This document shows positions 9,969 to 22,190 of a stretch of DNA of 64,000 nucleotides, piece after piece. The stretch covers positions 25,649,000 to 25,712,999 of the forward strand of contig NW_024040040.1 in the NCBI RefSeq assembly GCF_014851395.1. Direction: 5' to 3'. Position 1 is the stretch's first letter. Each line of letters starts with the position of its first letter. The translations under genes were made by a program, and so were the position numbers. The notes under the pieces were generated by a model that saw nothing but the letters and a program-made list of their open reading frames with translations, was not told the DNA's origin and did no database searches. Source of the DNA: Micropterus salmoides. Lineage: Eukaryota > Chordata > Actinopteri > Centrarchiformes > Centrarchidae.

Positions 9969-12864
9969 TGTTCGTGTTAAAGGTGTTGACAGCCCCAAGA
10001 AGCCCCCTTACCACAACCATCACAGATGTTCGTACCTAAGCCTAAGTCACTGACTTTATGTATGTCGACGGGCTAACCCTACCTGCTAGCACGTCGGCCT
10101 TTGTGTTTCTGGGACGTGGTGTTTCATACGGACGCTGAAGGGTACCTTTAGCGTAAAATAAACACTGTGTATTTTCACACTGTCTAAAAGCATCAGTTAT
10201 GCCGAATTGAGATGAGAACATGTTGGAACGCTGCACACACACACAGGGCTCTTCTCATTTCTCTATTGTGTGCCTCCTCATTTCCCCGCTCCTCCGTGCT
10301 CCGTCCTCCACCTGGAAATCTATCTCAGCGCTCCATCATGAAGGACATGGAAATGTTTAAAATGACTGACAGCAGCCTCTCTAACCATTAAAGCAAATCG
10401 TTAAACAGCTGCTGACGTCACATCAGGCTGTATTATCAACCAGAACATTTAGCACTGATCTGCTGTGTTTCATGTTGTAATATAGTAACAATAACACCCA
10501 TTATGATTCTGCACATTTGAGATCAGATTCACTGTGTCATTTCTAACAGGGTCTGATGATGAAACGCTCACCTCATCAAGCTGACGGTTGAGTGATCTCC
10601 CCAGGCAAAAAGCATGTTCATGCGAGATGTTTCTACGTGTCATAATGTTGACAGACATGTTTCTGGAGAGTGAAGACATGATCTGTAGCCTTTATATGAC
10701 AGAGATCAGAGCGGCAGGCTGGAACAGAACATGGACAGATGATGCAGCTGTGCCACACGTCATATTTAACTGATGTCGCTCTAAAATGAAGGCTCCGAAG
10801 GAAGGATGTCTCATTTACATAAATGCCTGGTTCCTCAACTCCTCTCTCCTCCCATCTCCTCCTCGACTCCTCTGCTCGCATCTCGGGTGGGAGGGAATAA
10901 GTTGCATTCTGAGGAGGCAAAGAAGAGAGGAATCAAGAAGGTACAAACAAAAAAACAAACAAAAAAAGGAGGAGGGGGAGAAAAATACAGTGACAGTTAA
11001 CATTTTGAAATCAGGAGAAATACATGATTAAGGTCAAAGGTGATTTTAAAAATGTATTTCATTAATTAAAACATGTCTGCATACTATTTTATTCATCAAA
11101 GACCATCAGCAGTAGGAGTGGTAAGCTAGTTTGATCATGCAACTACAAATGATGTCGAAGCCTGCAATTATTGCACATATATGGTATCACTCTGGAGCAA
11201 GTGGCACTTCCTTTTCATGTGGAAGATAAACGTCTCCTCCTTCATGAAAATTTCACCACCATTTGATGGAGCAAGGCAGAGAGTGAGAGCTCTGTGCCTC
11301 ATTGATTCTGTCAGAAGTATCTGTATGCAAATGACTCTGTCAGATAATCTCCAATGTCAACTCCTGATATGAAAGCCTCCTGACAGAACCTCACCCTTTA
11401 TCTGAGACACTTTTAATATCCTGTTTTACTATGTACACGATGCTGCACTGAAGAACAGTAAACAGGAATTGAATTGCTTTTTTCTTTTTCTTTTGCTCAT
11501 ATGTATGCGTATTATTTCAGAGAGTTTGTGTGGATTCTGAGTTTTGTGTAAAAAGAAGCCTTAAGTTTGGAGTGACTGACAGACATGAGCATCTGGACCT
11601 CTTAGTAGAGTTAACGCACTGAGGCGCTGTAAAAGGCTTTTGAGTTCATCAAATTAATTCTGCTTCTGCCCTGACACTGATCACTGATCACTGAAACAAA
11701 TCAGTGTGTACAAGGGTCAAAATACAATTTACCTAAAACTACAGGAAGCAATGGCGTTTTTTTGGGGCATTTTTCTGTCATGGGATGGGAATGTGTGTGA
11801 ATTTATTTTTCTGAGAAATAGTATTTAGTAACCAACTTGCAGCTGTGAATTATTTCAGCTTTTACTTGACAGCTTTAATAGTTTAGAACAGTGGTTGCAA
11901 TAGGCGGCCCGTGGGCCCAAAGCTGGCCCGACAACAATAACATCTGGCCTGTGGCCAGATTAGTTTGATAGCGGCAAAAATAAAAAACATATATTGACAC
12001 ACCTCTGAGAAAGCTGTCAGATTAGATAAGAGATCGGATTCCCCTGAATGAGAAACGCAAGTATTTCCTCTACCTGGAGATACTGGGGAAATGAAAATAT
12101 GTGACCATAGAATGATGTGGAACAATTGTGCATATGCTTAATGTGAACATCTCTTCATAATCAATTTGTTGAAAAGGGAGAAAAATTTGAACATTTTCTC
12201 AATGATTTCTGGATATCAGACGTTCTGAGATTTGCACTTGTCACCATGAATATTTGCTCCATCTTTTTTTCTTTTCAATCTGTGTTTCCATCTACATTGT
12301 TGTTGTGTATGGTGAGCAAAGAGAAACAGTAGTGTGTCCAAAATCACTTTTAATCTTGGAAATAGTAATTTGATGAAATGATCTCATAACTGTCGAAAGC
12401 TCTGGAAAAAGCTGGAAAATGCTTCTAAGATTATTTTGTCAAAGAATCAATGCTGCTTTGATGGATCTTGTTTCAAAAAGGGAGGTGTTATAATTGTAGC
12501 AGTGTGCCATAACCCCATTGTGTACAATATTACACTGCCATAATACAAGTTTCATGGTTTTCTTTTAATGATCTCCTCAATGTTCCTCAATACAGAAACT
12601 CCATGGTTGTCCTGGACTCCTGGAAACTGAAATTTGAAATTTCATAACAATGTATGAATATTATATTTTTTAATTTTCAACTTTAAATCATGCTTTGGTA
12701 GTTTGGCCTGCATGTAGCACAATTATACTCTTGTTGATTGGATGTTTAGTTCTGACAGTTTCTTTTAGTGTTGACTTGATGCCTTTGTTTAAGAGATATT
12801 ATGCTGTGATAATATAATGTGATGCTCCATTCTGTGCTTCAACTGAAAAATCTAACATTCAACA

Positions 12865-12900
12865 GCCATATTGCCAGGTAAACACACCTGGCAATATGGC
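12865..12900. repeat. Perfect 15-bp hairpin
   Basis: GCCATATTGCCAGGT (12865-12879) is followed by the loop AAACAC and its exact reverse complement (12886-12900). It is not at a recognised element edge. Confidence 0.95.
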
Positions 12901-13689
12901 AATATATAAGCACTGAAACAATTTTTAAAGGAAAGAAAATAAGAAAATCCTTTTCCACTCCATGATTATGAAGTCTGGCTCATAGAAGAAATACAACACT
13001 GTGATGCTGTTTTTCCCCTGATGGACTGTAGGCTAACTGAAACAATGAGCACTTTCACCAACTACATAGATACTTTTTAAAATGTTTTTTTAGAGTTTTT
13101 ATACCAACACGCTCTTTCAACCCTGCGGCCTTCACTAACCTCAAACAGCGGGGACAATAAACATATGAAACCCTCAAAAGACACAAATTTATGCAGTAAA
13201 TCTCAGTATAAAAATCGACAGAAGACAAGCCTGGCAGGCTACCTAACCATAAATCATTGTAGCAATCAATAACTAGAAAACCCATATAGGCCTATGCCCC
13301 AAGCATAAACAAAACATAGACAACCATGATACAGAAATTTTTACTGAATCAAATAGATAGCGTTGGTAACATCATCTCACAACAAAGGGATAGTAAATTA
13401 GTGTAAAAGGTGTAGTTTCACAATTCGGTCTCTCTGAAACCGAGTGACAGGAAGAGTGTATTATCAGAAGTGTCAAAGGTGGAGAGACAGTGAAAAGAGT
13501 TGATTACCTGAACTACAGTAGCCTACAGGCTTTACTTAATTTTGAGCTATGGCCTAATCCACAGCAAGCACGGCAGAAATACACCAGATAAATGTAAAAG
13601 CAGGTTAACCTGCAGATCTTCTTTGCACAATGCTGATCATTTTGTGCTTTTAAAATTAGCATAACTGATTACCAGAGTCTTTGTTTTAA

Positions 13690-14830
13690 TGTAAGCTACA
13701 CAAGGTCGGAGTAAGTAAAAACGTGTGCAAACTTGATATCACCAGCAAATTAGCATGTAAGCTGATCTACTAACAGTGTGCACACAGAATGATGTCTTTC
13801 AAAAGTGCAAGATAGCACTTGTTGTTCATTTCTACTTTTGAATTTTTAATGAATATGCAAATTGGGGCGTTTCAATTTTATTGTGCAAAGTAATGGGAGG
13901 GTAACATGCATATACATTTATTTACTACACGCAATGTGATCTAACAAGCCTAAAATCAATTTCATGTGAGTGCAACAGCATCTGTATTTAATACGTTTGA
14001 AAGGAAGGTGCAAAAGTGTTGCGCAGAGATGGCTGCTGTTATTGTTGCGATAAGGAGACACAGCCGTAATGAAAGAAGACGTAGAAAAATTAATAATATT
14101 AGATAATATTATTCTATATCCAATATATAGAAATGAAATTATTTTATTTTATTTATTAGAAGAACTACATGAATTGAAATTTTTTTTTGTATTTTCCTTT
14201 AGCTTTGGCAATAGAAACATAACATTCATGCCAATAAAGCAAATTTCGTTTCGAACTGACTTCTTTTCTCTGTGAGATGGAAGAATTTAGAAAGTTTGGC
14301 GCTGCAGAGTGCATAGATCACGCGTAAAATTCATCCAGCCAGAGGGAATAATCACCAACTGTTCACAGTGCACCGGTCAAAATAGTGACACAACCCATTG
14401 TAGGTATTGGAGAGGGAATGGGGCGTACATGGCCAGGGACAGCAGATCACGGAGCGACCGGGCACGGTGCGGACGGTCGGTGATTGTTCCCTCTGGCTGA
14501 ATGATGCACAATCTGCTGGCATTTCCTCGTGTCTGGGTCATTCCAGCATACTGTATCTGTTTCTGCTGGGTTTCCCAAAGCAGTTTTTCTTGGGCAGGAA
14601 GGGCAGGTACATAATGATTTCCACATACTCTGAGTGCACTGAATGAAACAAACTAAGGTTTTTACACAGTGGTTGCTTTCCCTCACAACTCTCCATGGCA
14701 GAAAACATTAAACATGCAAAACCCTCATTTAAATACTCCCACCTCCATTGTGTTTGCACCTGTTGTCATCTACGCAATAATTCTTAGTCGATCACCTATA
14801 ACAGGTACTACCATTGCACATGCACCAGCC
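13690..14830 (-). mobile_element. Harbinger-like element, copy 1, minus strand
   Basis: Reverse-strand copy of the family seen intact at 25692-26674. Shared blocks include ATGCAAATTGGGGCGTTTCAAT (about 13850), ACATGAAATTGATTTTAGG in reverse (about 13950), GTGAGATGGAAGAATTT (about 14271), GAGGGAATGGGGCGTAC (about 14411) and the start region ATGGAGAGT on the minus strand near 14698. From that ATG the minus strand reads MESCEGKQPLCKNLSLF, matching MESQERKQPLRKNLGLF of copy 3. The minus-strand 5' edge near 14830 is lost. Assignment to Harbinger rests on the GGGCC...ATTTACTAA termini seen in the other copies, not on a transposase. Confidence 0.6.
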
Positions 14831-15807
14831 AACCAGTCTTCTCTACACTATAATAAACCAACTCAAGTCTCATGACCTTGCTTGTTTAAGCTTTATGACC
14901 CTTCTTGTCAAGTCTGTTTCTTGTGATTGTCTCCTTTCTGTCTGTCTGTCTTTCTCTCTCTTTTTGTACAGAGACCTCAGGAGAACTGGAAGGAGCCTCA
15001 AATATGCGACATTGCTTCTGCTCTGATCATTCAGCATTCATCCCCTTTTCATCTGACCATTCAGACTGTTCACCGTTATCTGTCCTCCCATCTGTCCCCA
15101 TGTTCCAACTTCAATTTCGCAAGTCAGTTAACCCTTGAATATTTAATTATTTACAGTTTTTCCCCTTTGGTTTGGCTCATTTCTTGAAACAGAAATTACA
15201 TTCTCAAAACATCATTGACAAACCTCCAAACCACTTGGCAATTGTTCACAACAGAAATGAATTTCTCATTCATTTCATCAAATTGCAAATGTCTAAGTAC
15301 ATGTCTCAATGTCTCAGTACATCTTTGCAAATGATTAAGTACAGGTAGCCTACATTTAGCACAATTTTCAAGTGAATAGATCTTGTTGATCTTAACTGAT
15401 TGTTGATTCTGCAGTCTAATGTCTGTTCACTCCAAAACGTGTCAGCGTCATCTCATTGTATAAGTCATCACATGCACAATAGTCTGTTCAATTGTCAAAA
15501 TTAGTCAAGAACATAACATCAACAATACCATGAATACCATATATGAATCCCTTGGAACATTGGATAAATTTATTACAGCAATTGACAGGTGAAACTAGAA
15601 CTTCAAGACAATTCCTTATTCCAAAATGTCAACTCTATAAGCATCTCCACAATAGACTGGATATTGAAGAAGAATCAGATGACAATGAAGCAAATTTACA
15701 GGGTACCATTTGAGAGGAACTCTGATAGAGTGAAAGAGCTGCGGTACCAGTATGTACATGTAAGTCAGTTACTGGTTGTCCATCATTATAACCTTTTCAC
15801 AATTAAG
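14831..15807. other. Stretch without recognisable feature
   Basis: A pyrimidine-rich run at about 14931-14968 ends in TTTGTACAG, which looks like a 3' splice site, but the following frame (to about 15138) has no recognisable domain. The remainder is AT-rich with no clear element. Confidence 0.4.
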
Positions 15808-15937
15808 CAGTGGTTCCCTAACCTTTTTGGCTTCAGTACCCACTTTACCTGATTTGTGTATCTAGGTAATCCAGGTATGAAAGTATTTGATTTATCTGAC
15901 TTCAACATTTCACCTAAAAACTGTAGCTTACTGCAAT

Positions 15938-18361
15938 TGTTGTGAACTCAACCAGACTCACTCCAAAGAAGGTCAGATGGTGTCGAAAGAGGGAGGGAAG
16001 TTTTCCTCCCCGAGAGTTGACCTTTTCACATGCAAAAACCAGAGACATCGCCTGGTGTTTGGTAGGGACCGGCAGAGACTCAATCAGACAATGCATCGCT
16101 TAAGGATTGTGTATTCAAAGAGCCTTAGTGAACCTCCTTAGCCGTAAAGGTGTCACTAGAGACATTCAACAGGACAGCAAAAGGGGCTATCTGACCCCTT
16201 TCTCCCTCCTGCAGGTCACCTCCGGCCTCAACCTGACTCTTTTCTTTCCATAGAATGGCTGAGCCATAAACCACCATTTCCTTCTCTGTTAGCCATGTGC
16301 CAATGTGATGAGCCAGGAATGCAAGAGAAGAGACCATAACAACCCCTGTTTTCTCGAACCAACAAAGGTTCCATTATAACTGTGTTTGATCTGTTTAAAT
16401 AATAACCTTGCTAAGTGAGCAGTGGTGTTTGCCTCTGAGTTTAGTAAGTAATAACCCTGTTGTTATCCTTTTAGTGATGTTTGAAAACTAGCAGACCCAT
16501 AAGAAAGTAATCTTGAAGAAGTTCCCTAACCTCTTTCTGTTTTGTCTTAATTCGTCCCTGTTATTCCCTAATAATCACTGTCTGTTTAGTATTAAATAAT
16601 GCTTTAGTTAAATGTTTCATATACAATTTCCTACTAAAATATCCATTGATACGCCTGTGTGTGTGTACCACCAGCCTCTCAGTTAAAGTGGTAAATCTCA
16701 CAGTGGAATGTCTACTGTTTTCTCGTGTGACCCGAGCGCCACCAAGGGGACAGGACAGGTATAACACACAAGTGTTTAAAACTCGGCTTACACTGACAAT
16801 GATCGCTAAGTATCTATCACCATGTAATTGTATAAACGAAATTTTGCTGCCACGCTTGCATCTAAATTGTCTCTTGAGTTAAAACCAGTAACCATCAAGT
16901 TTATACTGAGGACATGTTTTGTTACGGTTTTATATAACCATTATAACCTTTTTCCCTAGTGTTTAGCCTTGTTTTACTTGTCTTTATCCGAATGTTTAGA
17001 ACTGAGTATTTTTCAAATGTCGATATTGTGGAGAGAGAAATACGCGCAAACGTATATATATTTTCTTTATCCCTAAAGAAAGTTAACACCTTTGGGGTGA
17101 CTTCCCCTGAGATACCCACTCCCAAATTGACGTCACCACGTCCTAACGGAGGCAGATAAAAGGCCTTGTTTTCTTTTGTCTCTCTCTCTCTTTTAAAAAA
17201 AAAAACTCTCTTGAAACTAAACGTATACGCTCTCGTTAACTTCCTTTACTTTTGAAATTCCGATCTTTTTTCCATTTCGTACTTAAATTTTCTTCAGACA
17301 AGCTGAGAAAGCTACGACCTTGAATCCCCAATTTTCTTAGCGGGAGTTTTGATTTTGTTTGGAGCTGTCTGGGGTGAAACTTTCCCCAGACCTGTTTAAT
17401 CTCAGCAACATTAAATAGCCTATATTCCCGGGGCCTTGTGAACCTACGGCGAATGGGTGAGTTTATTTGATTTTGTTGTTGCAACCTCATCCGATCGTTT
17501 TGAACAACTTTGGACCAGAAACTCAGAAGCCGTTCATTTATGGCCTTGAATGAATGAAGCCACGGCTCTAACGACAGAACCCGGAGTGGGTTCTACTGAG
17601 CTATAGCGACACCAGACGAACTCAGAGTGAAGTGGGGCTGACGGCCCGTTGCTGCAAGCGCTTCTCATAACTCCGGACTCCGGAACTAATCCACCGGTTT
17701 CGAACTCGAAACGCCACTGGGGTCAGGCCAGAACCAACTCCACGGCAGTCGAGCCTTGCTACGGGAACTGCGGCAAAGGTAGGGCAAAACAAACCACACT
17801 CTGTGACTCGTTGGTGTTCTCTAGTTGGCTCCATCTACAGTTAATAAACTCCTAGATTAGTCAAACTAAATCTACAACATAATTTCAGTCATTCTTTCCC
17901 TCATACTCGTAGAATTCTCTCCCTCTACAATATAAACTGAAATTCAATCGAGCCTAACATACCCTGTTCATTACCTCCTGGTTGTCATGTTGACTGTTGT
18001 CCCTGTAATATTACCACATTTACCCCACTGTTGTACTCTCTTTTGTTAGTTAGTCACCTTGAGCACAGTGATGTGGTGTGTGTATTATTAAGAATCTAGA
18101 GTCCCTATACATAGAACTCACCCTCAGATTTGAGACTGACTGATTGACTAGAGTTTACAATTTCAGAATAACTGAACCATTAACTACTAATGAATTACCA
18201 GAAATTCGTGTAATTCTCAGGCTATACTCAAGGACCTAAAGCCTTGGGCGGACAAGCAAATCTTTAGGTGGTGCTCCTAGTTTCGAGGCATGAATTAATA
18301 TTCCCGGAAATATTAATTTTCATAACCGTATTAAAATTATACGTAGCTTAGACCTGCTACT
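15938..18361 (+). mobile_element. Retroviral-type solo LTR, 2.4 kb
   Basis: The element starts TGTTGTG, ends GCTACT (last base changed from the expected A) and is flanked by CAAT at 15934-15937 and 18362-18365, a perfect 4-bp duplication. It shares start, end and layout with the LTR at 5714-7672, but the body is largely different, so it is a separate subfamily. A possible TATA-like AGATAAAAGG lies at about 17153, CT-rich sequence follows, and AATAAA lies at about 17842. A U5-like zone with GACTGACTGATTGAC occurs near 18132. Several open frames of 60-85 codons within it have no known domain. No internal retroviral genes remain. Confidence 0.75.
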
Positions 18362-18474
18362 CAATTATTATTGTAATTATACAATAAGAAAAGGGGTCAA
18401 AGAGCTGCAATTAGTGCCTCCCATGTAAATCTATCTAATACTGTGGGTTTTACTTTAACATTTCAGTAAGTCTA

Positions 18475-19157
18475 TGTTGTGGTGGGAGCCTGGCTGACGG
18501 TGAGTGTCCTGGGTTTTTTTTATCAGTTATTCTGCTTTTTCCTTGGTTTTCTGTTCCCTGCCTGCCTCCCTGTGTTTTCTCCCCTCTGTGCTCTCTCTCT
18601 CCCTCTGCTCCTGAGCCCAGCCAACGACCCGCACCTGCACCTCATCAGCCACCTCGTCAGCCTGCCACACCTGCCAGTAATCACCTCATCCCTGCCTGTA
18701 TTTCAACCCCGGTTCTCCACACTACTCTTGCTTGATCGTCGTTGCTCCATACCCGGTGCCACCTCCACGTTCAGGCTCTCATGTTTCTTGTTTTTTCTCA
18801 CATTTTCCCCGTGCTTTGTCTCTGTCATCTCTAACCCTGTCTCTCTGTCTGATTCCCTCCCAGGTACACTCACCCTCATCCTCCGTTCAGCCGGCTGGGC
18901 TCATCCACCGGCCCTCTCCTCCTCAGACTTCCCCCACGGCGTCCTCCCTGTTCTCCCACCGCTACTCGCTTCCTTGGCCCCAGTGTTCCCCGGCTCCCTG
19001 GCCCACAGTCTCCTTGGTTCCCCGTGCCTGTGTTTCCCCGACATCCACCTCTCCCTCCACTCCAGTCCCTCTACCCCTTTTTCCCTCAATAAACCTCCTT
19101 CCCTCAGAGTGCTGCGTTTGGGTCCTCTCTGCCCCCACACCACACAACCTCATAACT
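18475..19157 (+). mobile_element. Ty3/gypsy-type solo LTR with GTCTA duplication
   Basis: The element starts TGTTGTGGTGGG and ends CATAACT, flanked by GTCTA at 18470-18474 and 19158-19162 (5 bp, as in Ty3/gypsy integration). Length is 683 bp. The body is C- and T-rich, with CAATAAACC near 19087 as polyadenylation signal and CTGCGTTTGGGTCCTC near 19113, a motif common at the 3' end of fish gypsy LTRs. A 241-codon open frame across it (18479-19204) is a by-product of base composition. No internal region is present. Confidence 0.8.
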
Positions 19158-19368
19158 GTCTAGTCATTGATGATTTTCCCCTTTCTGTCAAATACCCCTT
19201 GTAGTAGGGATACATGTACCCCAGGTTTGGAACCACCTGGAGTAGTGGCCAGTAGTATATTGAACTTGTGGAGAACATAGAACATTCCTATGTAATTGTC
19301 TGTAACTGTAGTGTATGACTCCTCTTTATGACTGACTGATTTGTTTTACTGTTTTTACGCTGTTGTAG

Positions 19369-20035
19369 AGAATAATGGCATCGGAAGGAAACGAGACCCA
19401 TCACATCCTCGTGTTTGTGGATGAAGCTGGCTTCAACCTGGCCAAGGGCCGACGACGTTGCCGTAATATAATTGGCCACTGGGCCACGGTGGATGTCCCA
19501 GGCCAGCGAGGGGGCAATATAACTATGTGTGCCATATCTGAGAATGGTGTGGCTACTCACATCCCCAGTCTTGGCCCATACAATACACAGAAGCTCTTCA
19601 TCTTCTTGGACCGCCTTCATTTGGATTTGATCCCTGAAAATGAGAGAGGTCTCGTAGGGCCTCACCTACCACAATATGTCATTGTATGGGACAATGTGAA
19701 TTTCCATCAGGGCCTGGTTCACTACTCATCCAAGGATGGTCATGGTGTTCCTACCACCTTACTCTACTTTGCTCATTCCTATTGAGGAGTATTTCTCCGC
19801 TTGGAGGTGGAGAGTGTATGAGAATCGGGCTCAAGATCAGAGGTCCCTGCTCCATGCAATGGATGTGAGGATATTACAGGAGATCAGTGTAGGGGATGGT
19901 TGCGACATGCACGCCGTTTCTTCCCTCGTTGCATCGCAAGGGAGAATATACGCTGTGATGTGGACGAGAATCTGTGGCCAGACAGACAGCAGCGTGTGGA
20001 TGGCCAGGAGGGTGAGGGTGAGGACCGCGACCAGT
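19369..20035 (+). pseudogene. IS630/Tc1-superfamily transposase exon, broken
   Basis: This is the DDE half of a fish transposase of the IS630-Tc1-mariner superfamily. A 3' splice site (TGTTGTAG at 19361-19368) precedes the exon; ATG is at 19375. The first frame reads FVDEAGFNL (first Asp), RRRCRNIIGHWATVDVPGQR and YVIVWDNVNFH (second Asp). A frameshift near 19730 moves to FLPPYSTLLIPIEEYFSAW (catalytic Glu in PIEE). A second shift near 19895 moves to LRHARRFFPRCIARENIRC and on to a stop at about 20035. Two frameshifts make it non-functional. The N-terminal exon was not found upstream. Fragments of the same family lie at 56449-56637 and 59440-59685. Confidence 0.8.
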
Positions 20036-20149
20036 GAAGAACTGTTAGTTGTGAAACTCCAGCTTTATTTACAGCACTGTAGGCTGCATATAATTAGGGT
20101 TCATACCGCGTAGCTGTTGTTGTTGTTATTATTATTTGTTGTCTGCCGT

Positions 20150-21065
20150 GCCGGCTCAAATTCCCGTGAGCTGGAATGAGCTAGAAACATTAAACTTGGG
20201 GGAATAACTGGAAATGGTGTGCATCAGCTTCCATAGAAATATGAACCCAATTGGCCACATGGTGGCGCTGTAAATAAGGCTTAAAAATGCAAACTTTGAA
20301 AGGCCACGCCCCTCACGCCATAAGTCCAATTGACTTGAAATTTCTCACACAGGTGCAGCTCAATGTGCTCAACAAAAAAGCCTCAAGGACTATTAAGGTC
20401 CGCCTATAAAATATTTCCGCCATTTTGAATTTTTTGAAAATCACATTTTTGACATCTCCTCCTAGACCGTAGCTCTGATTGCCACCAAATTTTCAGTGAA
20501 TCATCATTGGATCAAGCCTATTAAAAGTTGTATAAAGCATGTCGATCTCAATTACTTTCCAAGATATGGACCAATGAACTTTGTAAGGGGCGTGGCTCTG
20601 GACATAAATGACAACAAATCAGCAACCGTAGGGCTGATCATCACAAAACTCACAGGATATGTTCAGATAGGTGCCCCGGATATATCTGGACAGTTTGATG
20701 TACATACGTCCCTAGGGGGCGCTACAAGCGCAAGAAAGGTGCTTAGCATTACACAAATTACACTATAAATTCCATATTCATTCTCCAATCATCACAATCT
20801 CTCAGGATGTGTCCTTGTAAGTAACTGAAACATGCTCTGAAAGTTTCATTCAAATTGAACACCCAGGGGCGCTATAAATGCAAACAAACTGCAGGGGATA
20901 AAACGCAAATCAGGCTACAAAATGCATTTTGTTTGTCCAATCAACACAAAACTTGCAGGATATATCTAGATAAGGACCTCACACATACACTGCAAGTCTC
21001 ATTCAAATTGACCACTAGGAGGCGCCACCCTAATAAAATTGGTGGCTACCCGAGTGGACCCCCCC
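20150..21065 (+). repeat. Unclassified repeat with 151-bp internal period, copy a
   Basis: This begins with GTGAGCTGGAATGAGCTAGA and contains CATGGTGGCGCTGTAA, GATTGACTTGAAATTTCTCA-like and GATTGCCACCAAATTTTC-like blocks. It then carries three imperfect units, each with CACAAAACT...CAGGATAT and ending in a GGCGC word (about 20642, 20793 and 20945; spacing 151-152 bp). Two further copies lie at 23345-23850 and 23865-24640. No reading frame or inverted termini. Such GTGGCGCTATAA repeats are widespread in teleosts, but I cannot assign a class. Confidence 0.75.
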
Positions 21066-21109
21066 GGTGAGGAGTATATGCATAAAATGCTTTATACTGT
21101 ACATATGGG

Positions 21110-22190
21110 CCAGACGGTGTGTCTCCATCCTGCCTGAAAATCTCTTTCAACAGTTCACTGGAGCTGTCTGGCTTCAAACGCTCCACAATCATCCCGGGAC
21201 AACAAAAAACCCTCATCTCTGGATAAAATGACTACAGGCCTGTCGACATGACATCTGTAGTCATGAAGTCCTTTGAAAGACTGGTGTTGGCCCACCTGAA
21301 GAACATTGCAGGCCCCTTGCTGGACCCCCTGCAGTTTGCCTACAGGGCTAACAGGTCAGTGAATGATGAAGTCAACTTGGGACTGCATTACATCCTGCAA
21401 CACCTCGACTCTCCAGGGACACATGAAAGGATTCTGTTCGTGGACTTCAGCTCAGCGTTCAACACCATCATCTCAGAAATCCTCAGCACCAAACTCACCC
21501 AGCTCACTGTGCCAGCCTCCACCTGTCAGTGGATCACAAACTTCCTGACTGACAGGAGTCAGCAGGTGAGGCTGGGGAACATCACATCCAGCACCCGGAC
21601 TATTAGCACTGGTCCTCCCCAGGGGTGTGTGCTCTCCCCACTGCTCTTCTCCCTCTACACCAACGACTGCACCTCAGGAGACCCATCTGTCAAACTCCTG
21701 AAGTTTGCTGACAACGCAACGGTCATCGGCTGATCAGCAGGCTCTCTGGTGCGGCCAGAACAACCTGGAGCTTAACACGCTCAAAACTGTGGAGATGACC
21801 GTGGACTTCAGGAGGAGCCCCCCCACTCTGCCCCCTCTGTCTCTAATCAGCCACCTGTTTACTGGTTACCAATTATTATTTATTCATCATTCTCTATCTC
21901 AGTGCTGGTCACACTGTTCATACTGTTATATTGTCATATTGTATATACTGTTTCCAAACCCACCTACCTCAAGCACATAATACTTATGCATTCCAGTATC
22001 CTTTGCACTATGCTCCATCGCACTGTGAACATGTATTCATGTATGTGTACCTGGATATTACATCCACCTTCAACATGTACATAATAATGGTAATAATAAT
22101 TTACTCTGCTCATTGCACTATTGTCTCAGTCTTTCTTTATTGTTGTTTATTGTGTACACATACCTGGCAAATAAAGCTCTGATATTATGT
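21110..22190 (+). pseudogene. L2/CR1-type LINE fragment (reverse transcriptase)
   Basis: A 5'-truncated LINE. NDYRPVDMTSVVMKSFERL at about 21228 opens the palm region; DPLQFAYRANRSV, LFVDFSSAFNTI (first catalytic Asp) and PPQGCVLSPLLFSLYTNDC follow. The normal FADD motif has become FADN at about 21709 and a stop follows at 21731. A piece after the motif is deleted, so the sequence jumps to NNLELNTLKTVEMTVDFRRSP in another frame. The tail to about 22190 is AT-rich, with AATAAA near 22170, as expected for a LINE 3' end. The element is dead through loss of a catalytic Asp, a stop and a deletion. Confidence 0.85.

Larger units (their letters stand above)
9178..13689. other. 4.5-kb repeat-poor stretch, no gene recognised
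   Basis: I find no frame with a known domain, no clear transposon edge, and only short repeats in this stretch. It holds a GCTA tract (9945-9968), a perfect hairpin (12865-12900), a TGACGTCA octamer (10413-10420), and purine-rich sequence around 10910-10985. A fragment at about 11889-11960 with GGCGGCCCGTGGGCC resembles hAT-derived repeats, but no partner edge was found. 10250-10850 is of mixed composition and looks single copy; it could contain conserved non-coding sequence, but this cannot be judged without comparison. Confidence 0.5.
15808..19239. mobile_element. Possible hAT-like host element holding two solo LTRs
   Basis: CAGTGGTTCCCTAACC at 15808 and, in reverse, CAGGTGGTTCCAAACC ending the block at 19239 look like the two edges of a hAT-type element of the CAGTGGTTCC kind. 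Most of the interval is the two LTRs described separately. The 8-bp flanks do not match, so these may be edges of two different elements. Confidence 0.35.

Noticed and set aside
10413..10420. TGACGTCA cAMP-response element
   Set aside because: A single 8-bp palindrome is expected by chance about once in 65 kb; no promoter context was seen.
18265..18290. GGTGGTGCTCC, and GGTGGTGCCCC at about 7561, resembling a retroviral primer-binding site
   Set aside because: They lie inside the LTRs, before the GCTAC end and the duplication, whereas a primer-binding site must follow the LTR. More likely conserved U5 sequence.
18479..19204. 241-codon open frame on the plus strand
   Set aside because: It coincides with a gypsy-type solo LTR, is low-complexity (Leu, Pro, Ser) and has no domain; C- and T-rich LTRs often lack stop codons by composition.
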